17,827 bases of DNA from Gudongella sp049310905 (GCF_049310905.1 NZ_JBMEMN010000044.1:1-17827); one strand, 5' to 3'; shown: positions 1 to 7,791, counted from the first letter of the stretch. The notes: generated from the letters alone by a model not told the origin. Made by a program: numbers and translations.

Positions 1-77
1 AGCGCCGTATACGGAACCGTACGTACGGTGCTGTGAGAGGTCGGTAGATGAAATAATCATCTACCTCCTACTCGATT
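1..77 (+). mobile_element. 3' end of a group II intron (domains V and VI)
   Basis: Bases 1-32 fold as a domain V hairpin. The lower stem pairs 1-9 with 24-32, there is a two-base CG bulge at 22-23, and the upper stem 10-13/18-21 is closed by a GAAC tetraloop. The 5' strand begins with the AGC triad expected at the catalytic core. Bases 35-73 fold as domain VI: 43-50 pair with 58-65, 38-40 with 67-69, and 35-37 with 71-73. A70 is left bulged, seven bases before the likely intron end CGATT (73-77), which is the usual branch-point geometry. The reverse transcriptase ORF and domains I-IV would lie upstream, outside the window. The intron is transcribed in the same direction as the next operon. 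The fold is seen directly; the intron class cannot be told from this fragment. Confidence 0.85.
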
Positions 78-304
78 ATAGTGATAGGATTGAACAAAAC
101 CGTTCAAAAGGGGTATTGGGAATAGAGATCTAACTCAAGGTTACCAGGGGATAACCTCATATTGATTATAACAAATATGTTAAACTATTGCAATATAAAT
201 GATAAAGTTTATCATTTAACAAAAGAGAGTTTTAATACCTGCTAAATTAAAGTATAATAAACATGATAAGAGATCTAAACATATTAGACAAGGAGAGATG
301 AATA
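78..304 (+). promoter_or_regulatory. Leader and promoter region of the LUD-nifS-thiI operon
   Basis: There is no gene between the intron end and the ATG at 305. A perfect TATAAT lies at 253-258, but the hexamer 17 bases upstream (TTTTAA, 230-235) is a poor -35, so the promoter may need an activator. Two small inverted repeats are visible: TTGAAC/GTTCAA near 90-107 and GGTTA/TAACC near 140-157. A longer palindrome at 196-218 is listed separately. The ribosome binding site AAGGAG (290-295) sits nine bases before the start codon. Confidence 0.5.
196..218. promoter_or_regulatory. Perfect 23-bp palindrome, candidate Fur/PerR-type operator
   Basis: Eleven bases on each side of a central G (207) are perfectly complementary. 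The inner 15 bases read TGATAAAGTTTATCA, which match 12 of the 14 defined positions of the Bacillus 7-1-7 Fur box (TGATAAT-N-ATTATCA), missing only the pair next to the centre. It lies about 35 bp upstream of the TATAAT at 253. The palindrome is seen directly; binding by a Fur-family regulator is inference, and another dimeric regulator is equally possible. Confidence 0.4.
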
Positions 305-898
305 ATGGATAAAGTTATTACGGCCCTTGAGAAAAACGGATTTGCGGCAAAATATTTTGAAAACGCAGAGGATGCCAAGATAAATCTGCTAAAGGAAATT
401 GACAAGAATGAATCAGTTGGGATAGGAGGTTCCATGACTGTACTGGACATGGGGATATATGATGATCTTGTTGTTAGGGGAAATGATACATACTGGCATT
501 GGAAAGCAGAAGACAAGAAGTCGGCTTTGGAAAATGCAGTTAACACGGAAGTTTACTTAACAAGCTCAAATGCTGTAACAGAAGATGGGAAGCTAGTTAA
601 CAAAGATGGTACTGGAAACAGGGTAGCATCAATGATATACGGTCACAAGAGAGTGTATGTCATTGTAGGCAAAAACAAGGTAACTAAAAATGTTGAAGAG
701 GCTTTTAAGAGAATAGAAACTGTAGCTGCTCCTCTTAACGCCAAGAGACTGAACTTGACAACTCCATGTGTCTATACAGGGGTATGCAGTGATTGCGATT
801 CTAAAGACAGGATTTGCAAAGCAGAGACAATACTAAGCAAAAATCCCAATGGTACAAAGATATATGTATATATAATCAATGAGGACATGGGATATTAA
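305..898 (+). CDS. LUD-domain (DUF162) protein, LutC/YkgG-like
   Basis: This 197-residue protein has the pattern of LUD-domain proteins: a GIGGSMT turn near residues 39-45, SSNAVTEDG at 87-95, and DGTGNRVA at 101-108. The family includes LutC, part of the lactate oxidation complex, but many single-domain LUD proteins in anaerobes have no assigned reaction. The C-terminal third holds four cysteines (155, 161, 164, 171) spaced C-X5-C-X2-C-X6-C, ending in DRICK, a tail I associate with clostridial members and which could hold a metal or Fe-S centre. No lutA or lutB partner is present. The stop codon is 11 bases before the TTG of the cysteine desulfurase, so they are probably cotranscribed. The start follows AAGGAG at nine bases; an ATG at 298 is out of frame. 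The family is confident; the substrate is unknown. Confidence 0.85.
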   Translation: MDKVITALEKNGFAAKYFENAEDAKINLLKEIDKNESVGIGGSMTVLDMGIYDDLVVRGNDTYWHWKAEDKKSALENAVNTEVYLTSSNAVTEDGKLVNKDGTGNRVASMIYGHKRVYVIVGKNKVTKNVEEAFKRIETVAAPLNAKRLNLTTPCVYTGVCSDCDSKDRICKAETILSKNPNGTKIYVYIINEDMGY

Positions 899-909
899 GA
901 GGTGAGAAT

Positions 910-2064
910 TTGATTTATTTGGATAATTGCTCCACGACAAAACCACGTGATAGTGTTATAGAAAAAATCACCGAAAGTATGCAGATGACATTTGGCAATC
1001 CTTCATCCTTGCATGGTCTAGGAATGAGTTCAGAAAAAATACTCAAGAGTTCACGAAAGACTGTTGCGGATTTTCTTGGAGTGAAGACAAATGAGATTTA
1101 TTTCACTTCCGGTGGTACTGAAGGCAATAATATTGCGATTCAGGGCGCTCTCAAGGCAAGAGAAAACAGAGGGAAGCATATAATAACGACAATGATAGAG
1201 CACCCTGCTGTCATGAATACCATCAAGGAATATGAAAAAAATGGATACCTAGTATCATGGATACCTAATGGAAGTGATGGAAGGATAGACCTGGATAAGC
1301 TGGAAGAAGAGCTTACAGATCAGACTGTTCTTGTTTCAGTGATTCATGTCAACAATGAAATTGGGACTATACAGGATATTGAAACAATTGGGAAATTACT
1401 TTCAAAACAGCCCATGAAGCCACATTTTCATCTGGATGGAGTTCAGTCTTTTGGCAAGATCAAATTTTCACTGATAAGTGCCGGAGTGGATAGCTTTGCT
1501 TTTAGTGGCCACAAGATACATGGGCCCAAGGGAGTGGGAGCCTTGTATATTAACAGTAAAGCCAGAGTCAATCCATTGGTGTTTGGAGGCAATCAGGAGA
1601 TGGGAATGAGATCTGGAACTGAAAACGTCCCAGGGATTGCTGGTTTTAGCGAAGCTGTAAGAGTACTGACTGAGAAAGGATCTGTTGAGACACAAAAAAT
1701 TGCAGATCTAAAGGAATCCATGACAAGAATGGTGCTGGATCAGATTGATGATGTAATTGTAAACAGCCCTTCCGGGAATCTGTCATCCCCTTATATTCTT
1801 AACCTGTCATTCGGGTGGACAAGAGGAGAAGTGATATTGCATTATCTTGAGGAAGAAAACATATATGTATCAACCACATCTGCATGTTCTTCGAAAGGAA
1901 CTGACAAGAGCCATGTATTAAAAGCAATTGGTCTGGATGATAATCATATGGAGGGAACCTTGAGATTGTGCTTTTCATATGAAATGACAGACGAGGATGT
2001 AGCCAGGACTGTACAAGTTTTAAAGAATTCGGTTGAAGAAGTGAGAAGTATAATGAGGAGATGA
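910..2064 (+). CDS. Cysteine desulfurase (NifS/IscS family)
   Basis: This PLP enzyme of 384 residues removes sulfur from cysteine as an enzyme-bound persulfide, giving alanine. Visible signatures are the N-terminal YLDNCSTT, the SGGTEGNN phosphate-binding turn (67-74), H98 stacking on PLP, NNEIGT near 148-153, D176 in LDGVQS, the Schiff-base lysine K202 in SGHKIHG, and the mobile catalytic cysteine C326 in STTSACSSKG. Length is normal. It starts at TTG behind an AGAGGTGA site. The next gene, thiI, begins one base after its stop. In Bacillus subtilis the adjacent desulfurase NifZ feeds sulfur to ThiI for tRNA 4-thiouridine, and this gene is probably its functional counterpart. A role in Fe-S assembly cannot be excluded, but there is no iscU or sufU here. 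Confidence 0.95.
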   Translation: MIYLDNCSTTKPRDSVIEKITESMQMTFGNPSSLHGLGMSSEKILKSSRKTVADFLGVKTNEIYFTSGGTEGNNIAIQGALKARENRGKHIITTMIEHPAVMNTIKEYEKNGYLVSWIPNGSDGRIDLDKLEEELTDQTVLVSVIHVNNEIGTIQDIETIGKLLSKQPMKPHFHLDGVQSFGKIKFSLISAGVDSFAFSGHKIHGPKGVGALYINSKARVNPLVFGGNQEMGMRSGTENVPGIAGFSEAVRVLTEKGSVETQKIADLKESMTRMVLDQIDDVIVNSPSGNLSSPYILNLSFGWTRGEVILHYLEEENIYVSTTSACSSKGTDKSHVLKAIGLDDNHMEGTLRLCFSYEMTDEDVARTVQVLKNSVEEVRSIMRR

Positions 2065-2065
2065 T

Positions 2066-3235
2066 GTGTTGGAAAGAGTTATAAGTGCAAGTCTTGGTGA
2101 AATAGTTCTTAAGGGCTTGAACAGAAAGTATTTTGAAGATAGATTGATCAAAAATATGAAGAGAGTCCTTAGGGATTTTGGTGAATATAGAATATATAAA
2201 GAACAAGGCAAAATATACATCGAAGGATTGGCAGACCATCAGCACGATGCAATAAGAAGGCTAAAAAAAGTGTTCGGTCTTGTCTATATTAGTCCATGTA
2301 TAAGAACGAGCTTGGATATGGAAGATATTCGAGAGGCTGGATTGATGCTTGTAAAAGAAAAGCTGCCAAAAGACAAGATTGTGACCTTCAAGGTTGAAAC
2401 CAGCAGATCTGATAAGAGATACCCCCTAAAGTCTCCTGAAATTTCAAGAGATGTAGGTGGTTATGTCCTTACAAATACCGAGAATCTAAAGGTGGATGTT
2501 CATAATCCTGATTTCATGCTCTATGTTGATGTGAAAGAATACGGATATGTCTATATAGACAGGACAAGAGCATATGGAGGGCTTCCAATCGGAACCAATG
2601 GCAAAGGACTTCTTTTGCTATCAGGAGGCATTGACAGTCCAGTGGCGGGCTTCATGATGGCCAAGAGAGGTGTGGAGGTTGATGCAATTCATTTTCATTC
2701 ATATCCATTCACTTCTCAGAGAGCGGAAGAAAAGGTAATGGACTTGGCAAAGATTGTTTCAATGTACACTGGACCAATTAATATATACAGCATCAATCTC
2801 TTGAATATACAAAAAGAGATCAACAAGAATTGTCCTGAAGATGAAATGACAATTATTTCAAGAAGATTTATGATGAGAATTGCTGAGGAAATAAGTAAGA
2901 GAAAGGGATACCAGATACTTGTTACGGGTGAGAATCTGGGACAGGTTGCAAGCCAAACCATATATAGTGTGGACGTAATAAACAGGTCAGTCGAAATGCC
3001 GGTATTAAGACCACTTATAGGTATGGACAAGGTTGATATTATAGATATCTCCAAAGAAATAGAAACTTACGAAACATCAATTAAACCTTTTGAGGATTGT
3101 TGCAGTGTATTTCTGCCAAAGCATCCTGTGACAAGACCCAAGCTTGAAGATATTTTGCAATCAGAACAAGCGCTCAATATTGAGGAATTAATTTTGGAAG
3201 CAATTAATGGTATGAAAATCACAAAAATCGACTAA
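2066..3235 (+). CDS. thiI: tRNA 4-thiouridine synthase ThiI
   Basis: ThiI adenylates U8 of tRNA and inserts sulfur to make s4U; in some bacteria it also serves thiamine thiazole synthesis. The 389-residue protein has an N-terminal ferredoxin-like/THUMP region (about 1-165) and an ATP pyrophosphatase domain with the PP-loop SGGIDS at 186-191. A conserved C-terminal segment has the paired cysteines C345-C346 in FEDCCSVFLPKHP. It ends without a rhodanese domain, as in Bacillus, so sulfur must come from a partner, most likely the desulfurase directly upstream. The start is GTG 2066, with an alternative TTG three bases later, behind GAGGAG. A terminator follows 30 bases after the stop. Confidence 0.96.
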   Translation: MLERVISASLGEIVLKGLNRKYFEDRLIKNMKRVLRDFGEYRIYKEQGKIYIEGLADHQHDAIRRLKKVFGLVYISPCIRTSLDMEDIREAGLMLVKEKLPKDKIVTFKVETSRSDKRYPLKSPEISRDVGGYVLTNTENLKVDVHNPDFMLYVDVKEYGYVYIDRTRAYGGLPIGTNGKGLLLLSGGIDSPVAGFMMAKRGVEVDAIHFHSYPFTSQRAEEKVMDLAKIVSMYTGPINIYSINLLNIQKEINKNCPEDEMTIISRRFMMRIAEEISKRKGYQILVTGENLGQVASQTIYSVDVINRSVEMPVLRPLIGMDKVDIIDISKEIETYETSIKPFEDCCSVFLPKHPVTRPKLEDILQSEQALNIEELILEAINGMKITKID

Positions 3236-3263
3236 AAAATTATTCTGAGAACAAATATAAATA

Positions 3264-3294
3264 AGGAAGGCCAATTAAGGCCTTTTTTGTTTTT
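3264..3294 (+). terminator. Rho-independent terminator of the thiI operon
   Basis: AAGGCC (3267-3272) pairs with GGCCTT (3279-3284) around a six-base loop, and the 3' arm runs into TTTTTT followed by GTTTTTC. It closes the LUD-nifS-thiI unit. Confidence 0.85.
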
Positions 3295-3308
3295 CAAATA
3301 CTAAACTA

Positions 3309-3350
3309 CAGGTTTACCTGCAAATAATACAGATAAGAATGTATTATTGC
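3309..3350. repeat. Inverted repeats upstream of the XRE-pot promoter
   Basis: Two overlapping dyads sit here. CAGGT-TT-ACCTG occupies 3309-3320. The second pairs 3320-3330 with 3341-3350 (TAATAC against GTATTA, extended by GCAA/TTGC with one bulged A). There is no T tract, so terminator function is unlikely. They could be regulatory sites for the next operon; that is inference from position only. Confidence 0.35.
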
Positions 3351-3361
3351 AAACAACTGAA

Positions 3362-3430
3362 TTTAGTAAAAGTTATGGGTTGACACTCAATAGCCTCTAT
3401 TCTATAATATTGTGGTAGCTGTTTAGTAAA
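3362..3430 (+). promoter_or_regulatory. Sigma-A promoter of the XRE-potABCD operon, flanked by two TTTAGTAAA sites
   Basis: TTGACA (3380-3385) and TATAAT (3403-3408) are separated by exactly 17 bases, a consensus housekeeping promoter; transcription should start near 3415. The self-complementary nonamer TTTAGTAAA occurs twice, at 3362-3370 just upstream of the -35 and at 3422-3430 just after the start site, exactly 60 bp apart. The second copy lies within a larger TAGT-N8-ACTA dyad (3424-3439). This arrangement suits autoregulation by the XRE protein encoded next. The promoter is seen directly; the operators are inferred. Confidence 0.85.
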
Positions 3431-3464
3431 CGTAAACTATTTGTTTAATGAAATGGAGGTTGCT

Positions 3465-4004
3465 ATGAATATCGGAGAAAAAATCAAAGCTATAAGAGTC
3501 AGAAAAAACCTGACCCAAGAGGAGCTTGCTGACAGGTGTGAATTGACAAAAGGCTTCATATCTCAGGTTGAAAGAGATTTGACATCTCCTTCAATTGCAA
3601 CCCTTGTAGATATATTGGAAGGTTTAGGTACAAATCTTAAAGATTTTTTCAACGAAGCTGATGAAGAAAAAATTGTATTCCGAAAGGAAGATGTCTTTGA
3701 GACTGTAAATGAAGAATTGAAATATGTGCTTCATTGGATTATTCCCAATGCTCAGAAGAATAGCATGGAGCCAATAATGATAACACTTCTCGAGGGTGGA
3801 AAAACAAAGGAGGATTCACCTCATGAAGGTGAAGAGTTTGGCTATGTACTCCAGGGTTCGATATATGTATTTTTGGGAAGTGAAAAGCACAAGGTAAGAA
3901 AAGGTGAGAGCTTCTATTACAAAACTAACAGCAACCATTATATTGAGAACGCCGGCAAGAGCGAGGCAGCCCTCATATGGGTAAGTACACCACCAAATTT
4001 CTAG
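3465..4004 (+). CDS. XRE-family HTH regulator with C-terminal cupin domain (PuuR-like)
   Basis: This 179-residue protein has an N-terminal helix-turn-helix of the XRE type (about 5-61; LTQEELADRCELTKGF is the helix 2-3 region). A small cupin barrel follows (about 105-175), with H120, E122, E124 and H158 in the positions cupins use for metal or ligand. This two-domain layout is that of PuuR and related regulators that sense polyamines or amino acids. It is the first gene of the potABCD transcription unit, seven bases before potA, so a polyamine-responsive local regulator is the natural reading. ATG 3465 follows GGAGG; an in-frame TTG at 3441 has no ribosome binding site and is not preferred. 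The ligand is inferred from context. Confidence 0.88.
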   Translation: MNIGEKIKAIRVRKNLTQEELADRCELTKGFISQVERDLTSPSIATLVDILEGLGTNLKDFFNEADEEKIVFRKEDVFETVNEELKYVLHWIIPNAQKNSMEPIMITLLEGGKTKEDSPHEGEEFGYVLQGSIYVFLGSEKHKVRKGESFYYKTNSNHYIENAGKSEAALIWVSTPPNF

Positions 4005-4014
4005 GAGGGGTATG

Positions 4015-5070
4015 ATGACAAAAATTCATGCTATAGATTTAGTCAGTGTAGATAAGCAATTTGGGGAGACTCAAGTTCTTGAAAATATTAGTCTTTATAT
4101 AAGAAAAAATGAGTTTCTTACACTTCTTGGTCCAAGTGGCTGTGGAAAGACAACTACTCTTAGAATAATTGGAGGATTTGAATCCCCAACAAATGGTAGG
4201 ATTATGTTTGACGGCGAGGATATAACTGATCTTCCTCCCTATAAAAGACAGATTAATACTGTATTCCAGAAGTATGCCCTCTTTCCTCATATGAATATTT
4301 TCGATAATATCGCATTTGGACTTAAAATAAAGAAGATGAGCAAAAAAGAAATCAAGGATAAGGTTGCCTTGATGCTAAAGCTGGTAAATCTTGAGGGTTT
4401 TGAGGATAGAGATATTGATTCTCTAAGTGGGGGACAGCAACAAAGAATAGCCATAGCTAGAGCTTTGGTAAATGAACCCAAGGTACTTCTTCTAGACGAG
4501 CCTCTCGGAGCTCTGGACCTTAAACTCAGGAAAGAAATGCAACTGGAGTTGAAGAGAATTCAAAAGCGTGTAGGGATTACATTTGTTTATGTTACTCACG
4601 ACCAGGAAGAGGCTTTGACAATGTCGGACACAATCGTTGTAATGGATAAGGGGCGTATTCAGCAAATAGGTACTCCCACTGATATATACAACGAACCGAT
4701 CAACAGGTTTGTTGCAAAATTTATTGGCGAAAGCAATATTGTTGACGGAGTTATGAATGAGGATTACAAGGTAACATTTTCCAATAAGATATTTCAATGT
4801 GTAGACAAAGGCTTTAATCCAAATGAGCTGGTTGATGTTGTCATTAGGCCTGAAGACCTCCAGATTGTTGCAGCAGACAAAGGTTTCTTGACAGGTTTTG
4901 TGGAAAGCGTTATTTTTAAGGGAGTCCATTATGAAATGGAAGTAAATGATGATGGTTATATCTGGACAGTACATTCCACCATTATGAAAAATGTAGGTGA
5001 GAAGGTTGGAATGATTGTAGTACCTGATAACATTCATATAATGCGAAAGGGGGAAGCTGATGAAACTTAA
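4015..5070 (+). CDS. potA: Spermidine/putrescine ABC transporter ATP-binding protein PotA
   Basis: This is the ATPase of the polyamine importer. It shows the Walker A motif GPSGCGKTT (about 39-47), the Q-loop VFQKYALFPH, the LSGGQQQR signature (about 137-144), Walker B LLLDEPLGALD (about 158-168), and the switch histidine in VTHDQEEA. A C-terminal TOBE-like domain of about 110 residues follows, as in the MalK/PotA subfamily. At 351 residues it is slightly shorter than the E. coli protein. Two ATGs lie in tandem at 4012 and 4015 behind AGGAGG (4003-4008); 4015 has the better spacing (six bases). It overlaps potB by 11 bases. Confidence 0.95.
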   Translation: MTKIHAIDLVSVDKQFGETQVLENISLYIRKNEFLTLLGPSGCGKTTTLRIIGGFESPTNGRIMFDGEDITDLPPYKRQINTVFQKYALFPHMNIFDNIAFGLKIKKMSKKEIKDKVALMLKLVNLEGFEDRDIDSLSGGQQQRIAIARALVNEPKVLLLDEPLGALDLKLRKEMQLELKRIQKRVGITFVYVTHDQEEALTMSDTIVVMDKGRIQQIGTPTDIYNEPINRFVAKFIGESNIVDGVMNEDYKVTFSNKIFQCVDKGFNPNELVDVVIRPEDLQIVAADKGFLTGFVESVIFKGVHYEMEVNDDGYIWTVHSTIMKNVGEKVGMIVVPDNIHIMRKGEADET

Positions 5071-5899
5071 GAGGATTGGTTACCCGTATTTCCTGTGGCT
5101 GGGAATGTTTATTCTGGTTCCACTTCTACTGGTCATGTATTTTGCATTCACAACGGGTGACAGTCAAAACTTTTCAACTTTTACATTCAGTTTGGATAAT
5201 TTCAAAAAATTCATGTCCCCCATCTATTTGGGTGTACTTTATAGATCTGTAAAACTTGCATTGATTTCAACTCTTATATGTCTTTTACTTGGATATCCAA
5301 TAGCTTTTATCATCAGCAAGGAAAAGCCGAGAATTAGAAATATAATGGTCTTAATGTTTGTAATCCCAATGTGGATGAATTTTTTGCTTAGAACCTATGC
5401 CTGGCTTACGATTCTGGGCAAAAATGGTATTCTTACCAAAGTACTGTCATTTATCGGTTTTGAAGGTGTGAGTTTACTCTATAACGACACAGCTGTACTT
5501 CTGGGTATGGTGTATAACTTTTTGCCATTCATGGTCTTGCCGATATTTTCAGTATTGACAAAAATGGATAGGAATCTTGTTGAAGCAGCAGAAGACCTTG
5601 GTGCCAACAAAGCAGAGGTATTTTCGAAGGTAATCATACCTTTGAGTCTTCCAGGAGTTATAACCGGTATCACCATGGTTTTTATTCCAGCAGTTAGTAC
5701 CTTTGTAATATCTGGTCTTCTGGGAGGGAATAAATCTACTTTGATCGGTAATCTTATTGAGCAACAGTTCAGGTATACAGGGGACTGGCATTTTGGTTCC
5801 ACAATGTCCATTATACTGATGGTATTTATTCTTGCATCAATGGCGCTCACCTCTAAATTTGACAAAGACAAAGAAGGGGGAGGTGGGGGATTATGGTAA
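5060..5899 (+). CDS. potB: Spermidine/putrescine ABC transporter permease PotB
   Basis: This 279-residue inner-membrane permease has six predicted helices (roughly 9-30, 60-86, 94-120, 143-166, 198-222 and 245-265). The EAA loop that contacts PotA lies at 175-196, with EAAEDLGANKAEVF as its core. It pairs with PotC to form the channel. The start ATG lies inside the end of potA, which suggests translational coupling. The C-terminus ends in an unusual run of five glycines, because those codons also serve as the ribosome binding site of potC; the two genes overlap by seven bases. Confidence 0.95.
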   Translation: MKLKRIGYPYFLWLGMFILVPLLLVMYFAFTTGDSQNFSTFTFSLDNFKKFMSPIYLGVLYRSVKLALISTLICLLLGYPIAFIISKEKPRIRNIMVLMFVIPMWMNFLLRTYAWLTILGKNGILTKVLSFIGFEGVSLLYNDTAVLLGMVYNFLPFMVLPIFSVLTKMDRNLVEAAEDLGANKAEVFSKVIIPLSLPGVITGITMVFIPAVSTFVISGLLGGNKSTLIGNLIEQQFRYTGDWHFGSTMSIILMVFILASMALTSKFDKDKEGGGGGLW

Positions 5900-6684
5900 A
5901 CAGAAACTTAAAGAGACTTTATACTTTTCTAATCTTTGCTTTTCTGTATGCACCCATAATAATTCTAATTATCTATTCCTTCAATGATTCAAAATTCAGA
6001 GGTGACTGGAGTGGATTTACACTTCGCTGGTATATTGAATTGTTTCAGGATAGAGAAGTCTTGAGGGTTCTATACTATACTTTCGCAATTGCAATCACAT
6101 CTTCAATAATATCAACAGTGATAGGAACATTGGCTGCAATTGGAATTCATGGAATAAGAGGGTTTACTAAAAAGGCAATACTGAATCTGAATTATATTCC
6201 AGTGCTTAATCCGGATATAGTGACGGCAGTTGCCTTGATGGCTTTGTTCAGAATGGCTAGATTGCAATTTGGATTTCTGACACTGCTGCTGGCACACATA
6301 ACTTTCTCAGTACCATATGTTGTGCTCTCCATATTACCTAAACTGAAGCAAATGAATGTTCACCTTGCTGAGGCAGCCATGGATCTTGGGGCAACACCGT
6401 TTTATGCCTTGAGGAAGGTTATAATTCCTGAAATAATGCCTGGGATCATAACAGGTGGTTTGTTGGCATTTACTCTGTCCATAGATGATTTTGTAATAAG
6501 CTTTTTTACAACTGGACATGGAATTTCAAACCTCAGCATCTATATTTACTCAATGGCGAGAAAAGGAATCAATCCTACAATAAATGCTTTATCAACCCTG
6601 ATGTTTATTTCATTGTTGGCCTTGCTGCTAATAATAAACAAAAGAAGTGAAAGATCAGAAAAAATAATACAGGAAAGAAGGTAG
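5893..6684 (+). CDS. potC: Spermidine/putrescine ABC transporter permease PotC
   Basis: This is the second permease of the polyamine importer, 263 residues, with a first helix at about 8-29 and further helices at about 60-85, 103-120, 127-149, 183-205 and 232-250. The EAA loop is at 160-181 (EAAMDLGATPFYALRKVI). The downstream segment SIDDFVISFFTTG is typical of PotC. It starts at ATG 5893 within the potB end and reads from the GGGGGAGGTGGGGG site. The potD start codon follows four bases after its stop. Confidence 0.95.
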   Translation: MVNRNLKRLYTFLIFAFLYAPIIILIIYSFNDSKFRGDWSGFTLRWYIELFQDREVLRVLYYTFAIAITSSIISTVIGTLAAIGIHGIRGFTKKAILNLNYIPVLNPDIVTAVALMALFRMARLQFGFLTLLLAHITFSVPYVVLSILPKLKQMNVHLAEAAMDLGATPFYALRKVIIPEIMPGIITGGLLAFTLSIDDFVISFFTTGHGISNLSIYIYSMARKGINPTINALSTLMFISLLALLLIINKRSERSEKIIQERR

Positions 6685-6688
6685 AAAT

Positions 6689-7729
6689 ATGAGAAACAAG
6701 ATTATCATTATGCTGGCTTTGGTGCTGGCAATAGGCGCTGTTGCAACTGGATGCGGAGGAAGCGAGTCTACTTTGAATGTTTACAACTGGGGAGACTACA
6801 TTGACCCTGAGGTATTGGAATTATTTGAGGAAGAGTACGGAGTAAGGGTAATTTATGATACCTACGCAACAAATGAAGACCTTTATGTAAAAATGAAACA
6901 GGGAGGAAGCAGCTATGATGTTGTAATACCTTCTGATTACATGATTGAACGAATGATTAGAGAGGACCTTCTGATGGAAATAAACATGGATAACATCACC
7001 ATGTTTGACAAGATAGACGACAGGTTCCTAAATCTTGATTACGACCCAGATAATAGCTACTCTGTCCCATACATGTGGGGTACTGTTGGAATCATCTATA
7101 ACACAACAATGGTTGACAGACCTCTAACAAGCTGGGCTGATCTGTGGGATGAGGAATTTGATGGCGAAATCATAATGCTTAACAGCCAAAGGGATACTCT
7201 GGCAGTTGCATTGAAGAAATTGGGTTACTCATTGAACACAAGAGATATTGGTGAGCTTGAAGAAGCAAGGGATGCATTGATTGAGCAAAAACCAATAGTA
7301 TATGCATACCTTGGAGATGAAGTAAAGGATGTAATTGTAGGAGAAGAAGCAGCCATAGCGGTTGTATGGTCGGGAGATGCTGTTGCGATGATGGATGAGA
7401 ATCCAGACCTTGAATATGTAATACCTTCCGAGGGTACAAATCTTTGGTTTGATGCGATGGTCATACCGAGTAATGCTGAAAATGTTGAAGCAGCTCAACA
7501 GTTTATAAACTTTATGACAAGACCTGAAATAGCTGCTATGAATGCTGACTATATCGGCTATTCATCTCCTGTTCCTGAGGCTGTGGAAATGTTGGATGAA
7601 GATATACAGAATAGTCCGGTTGCATACCCATCCGATGATATGCTTGCAAATACAGAGGTGTTCAAAGATCCCCAGGATATCATAAGCGAGTATGATAGAA
7701 TCTGGACTGAAATAACAAGTGCTCAGTAA
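6689..7729 (+). CDS. potD: Spermidine/putrescine-binding lipoprotein PotD
   Basis: This extracytoplasmic polyamine receptor has 346 residues. A lipoprotein signal peptide (1-21) ends in the lipobox VATGC with C22 as the lipidated residue, as expected for a Gram-positive binding protein. The mature part opens with NVYNWGDYIDP. Residues D169 (NSQRDTLA), W227 (VVWSGDA), W253 and D255 (EGTNLWFDAM) line up with E. coli PotD residues D168, W229, W255 and D257 that contact spermidine, so a polyamine ligand is well supported. It is the last gene of the unit; a terminator follows immediately. Confidence 0.96.
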   Translation: MRNKIIIMLALVLAIGAVATGCGGSESTLNVYNWGDYIDPEVLELFEEEYGVRVIYDTYATNEDLYVKMKQGGSSYDVVIPSDYMIERMIREDLLMEINMDNITMFDKIDDRFLNLDYDPDNSYSVPYMWGTVGIIYNTTMVDRPLTSWADLWDEEFDGEIIMLNSQRDTLAVALKKLGYSLNTRDIGELEEARDALIEQKPIVYAYLGDEVKDVIVGEEAAIAVVWSGDAVAMMDENPDLEYVIPSEGTNLWFDAMVIPSNAENVEAAQQFINFMTRPEIAAMNADYIGYSSPVPEAVEMLDEDIQNSPVAYPSDDMLANTEVFKDPQDIISEYDRIWTEITSAQ

Positions 7730-7737
7730 ATGAATTT

Positions 7738-7776
7738 GATGGTAACTTCTTTATTAGGAGGTTACCATCTTTTTTC
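7738..7776 (+). terminator. Rho-independent terminator of the pot operon
   Basis: GATGGTAAC (7738-7746) pairs perfectly with GTTACCATC (7761-7769) around a 14-base loop with some further pairing, followed by a T tract (7770-7775). Its right arm doubles as a possible weak -35 (TTACCA, 7762-7767) for the next operon. Confidence 0.88.
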
Positions 7777-7782
7777 AATTAA

Positions 7783-7791
7783 TGGTATAAT
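7783..7791 (+). promoter_or_regulatory. Extended -10 promoter of the metallo-hydrolase-mltG operon
   Basis: TGGTATAAT is a perfect extended -10 element. A four-of-six -35 match (TTACCA) lies 18 bases upstream within the pot terminator. Transcription would start near 7798, about 60 bases before the first ATG. Confidence 0.65.

Noticed and set aside
1799..2245. Minus-strand ORF of 148 codons opposite nifS and thiI
   Set aside because: It is an antisense shadow spanning the junction of two well-supported genes, without a ribosome binding site.
3309..3350. Riboswitch upstream of the XRE-pot operon
   Set aside because: The dyads lie upstream of the promoter and would not be in the transcript; no known aptamer pattern is visible.
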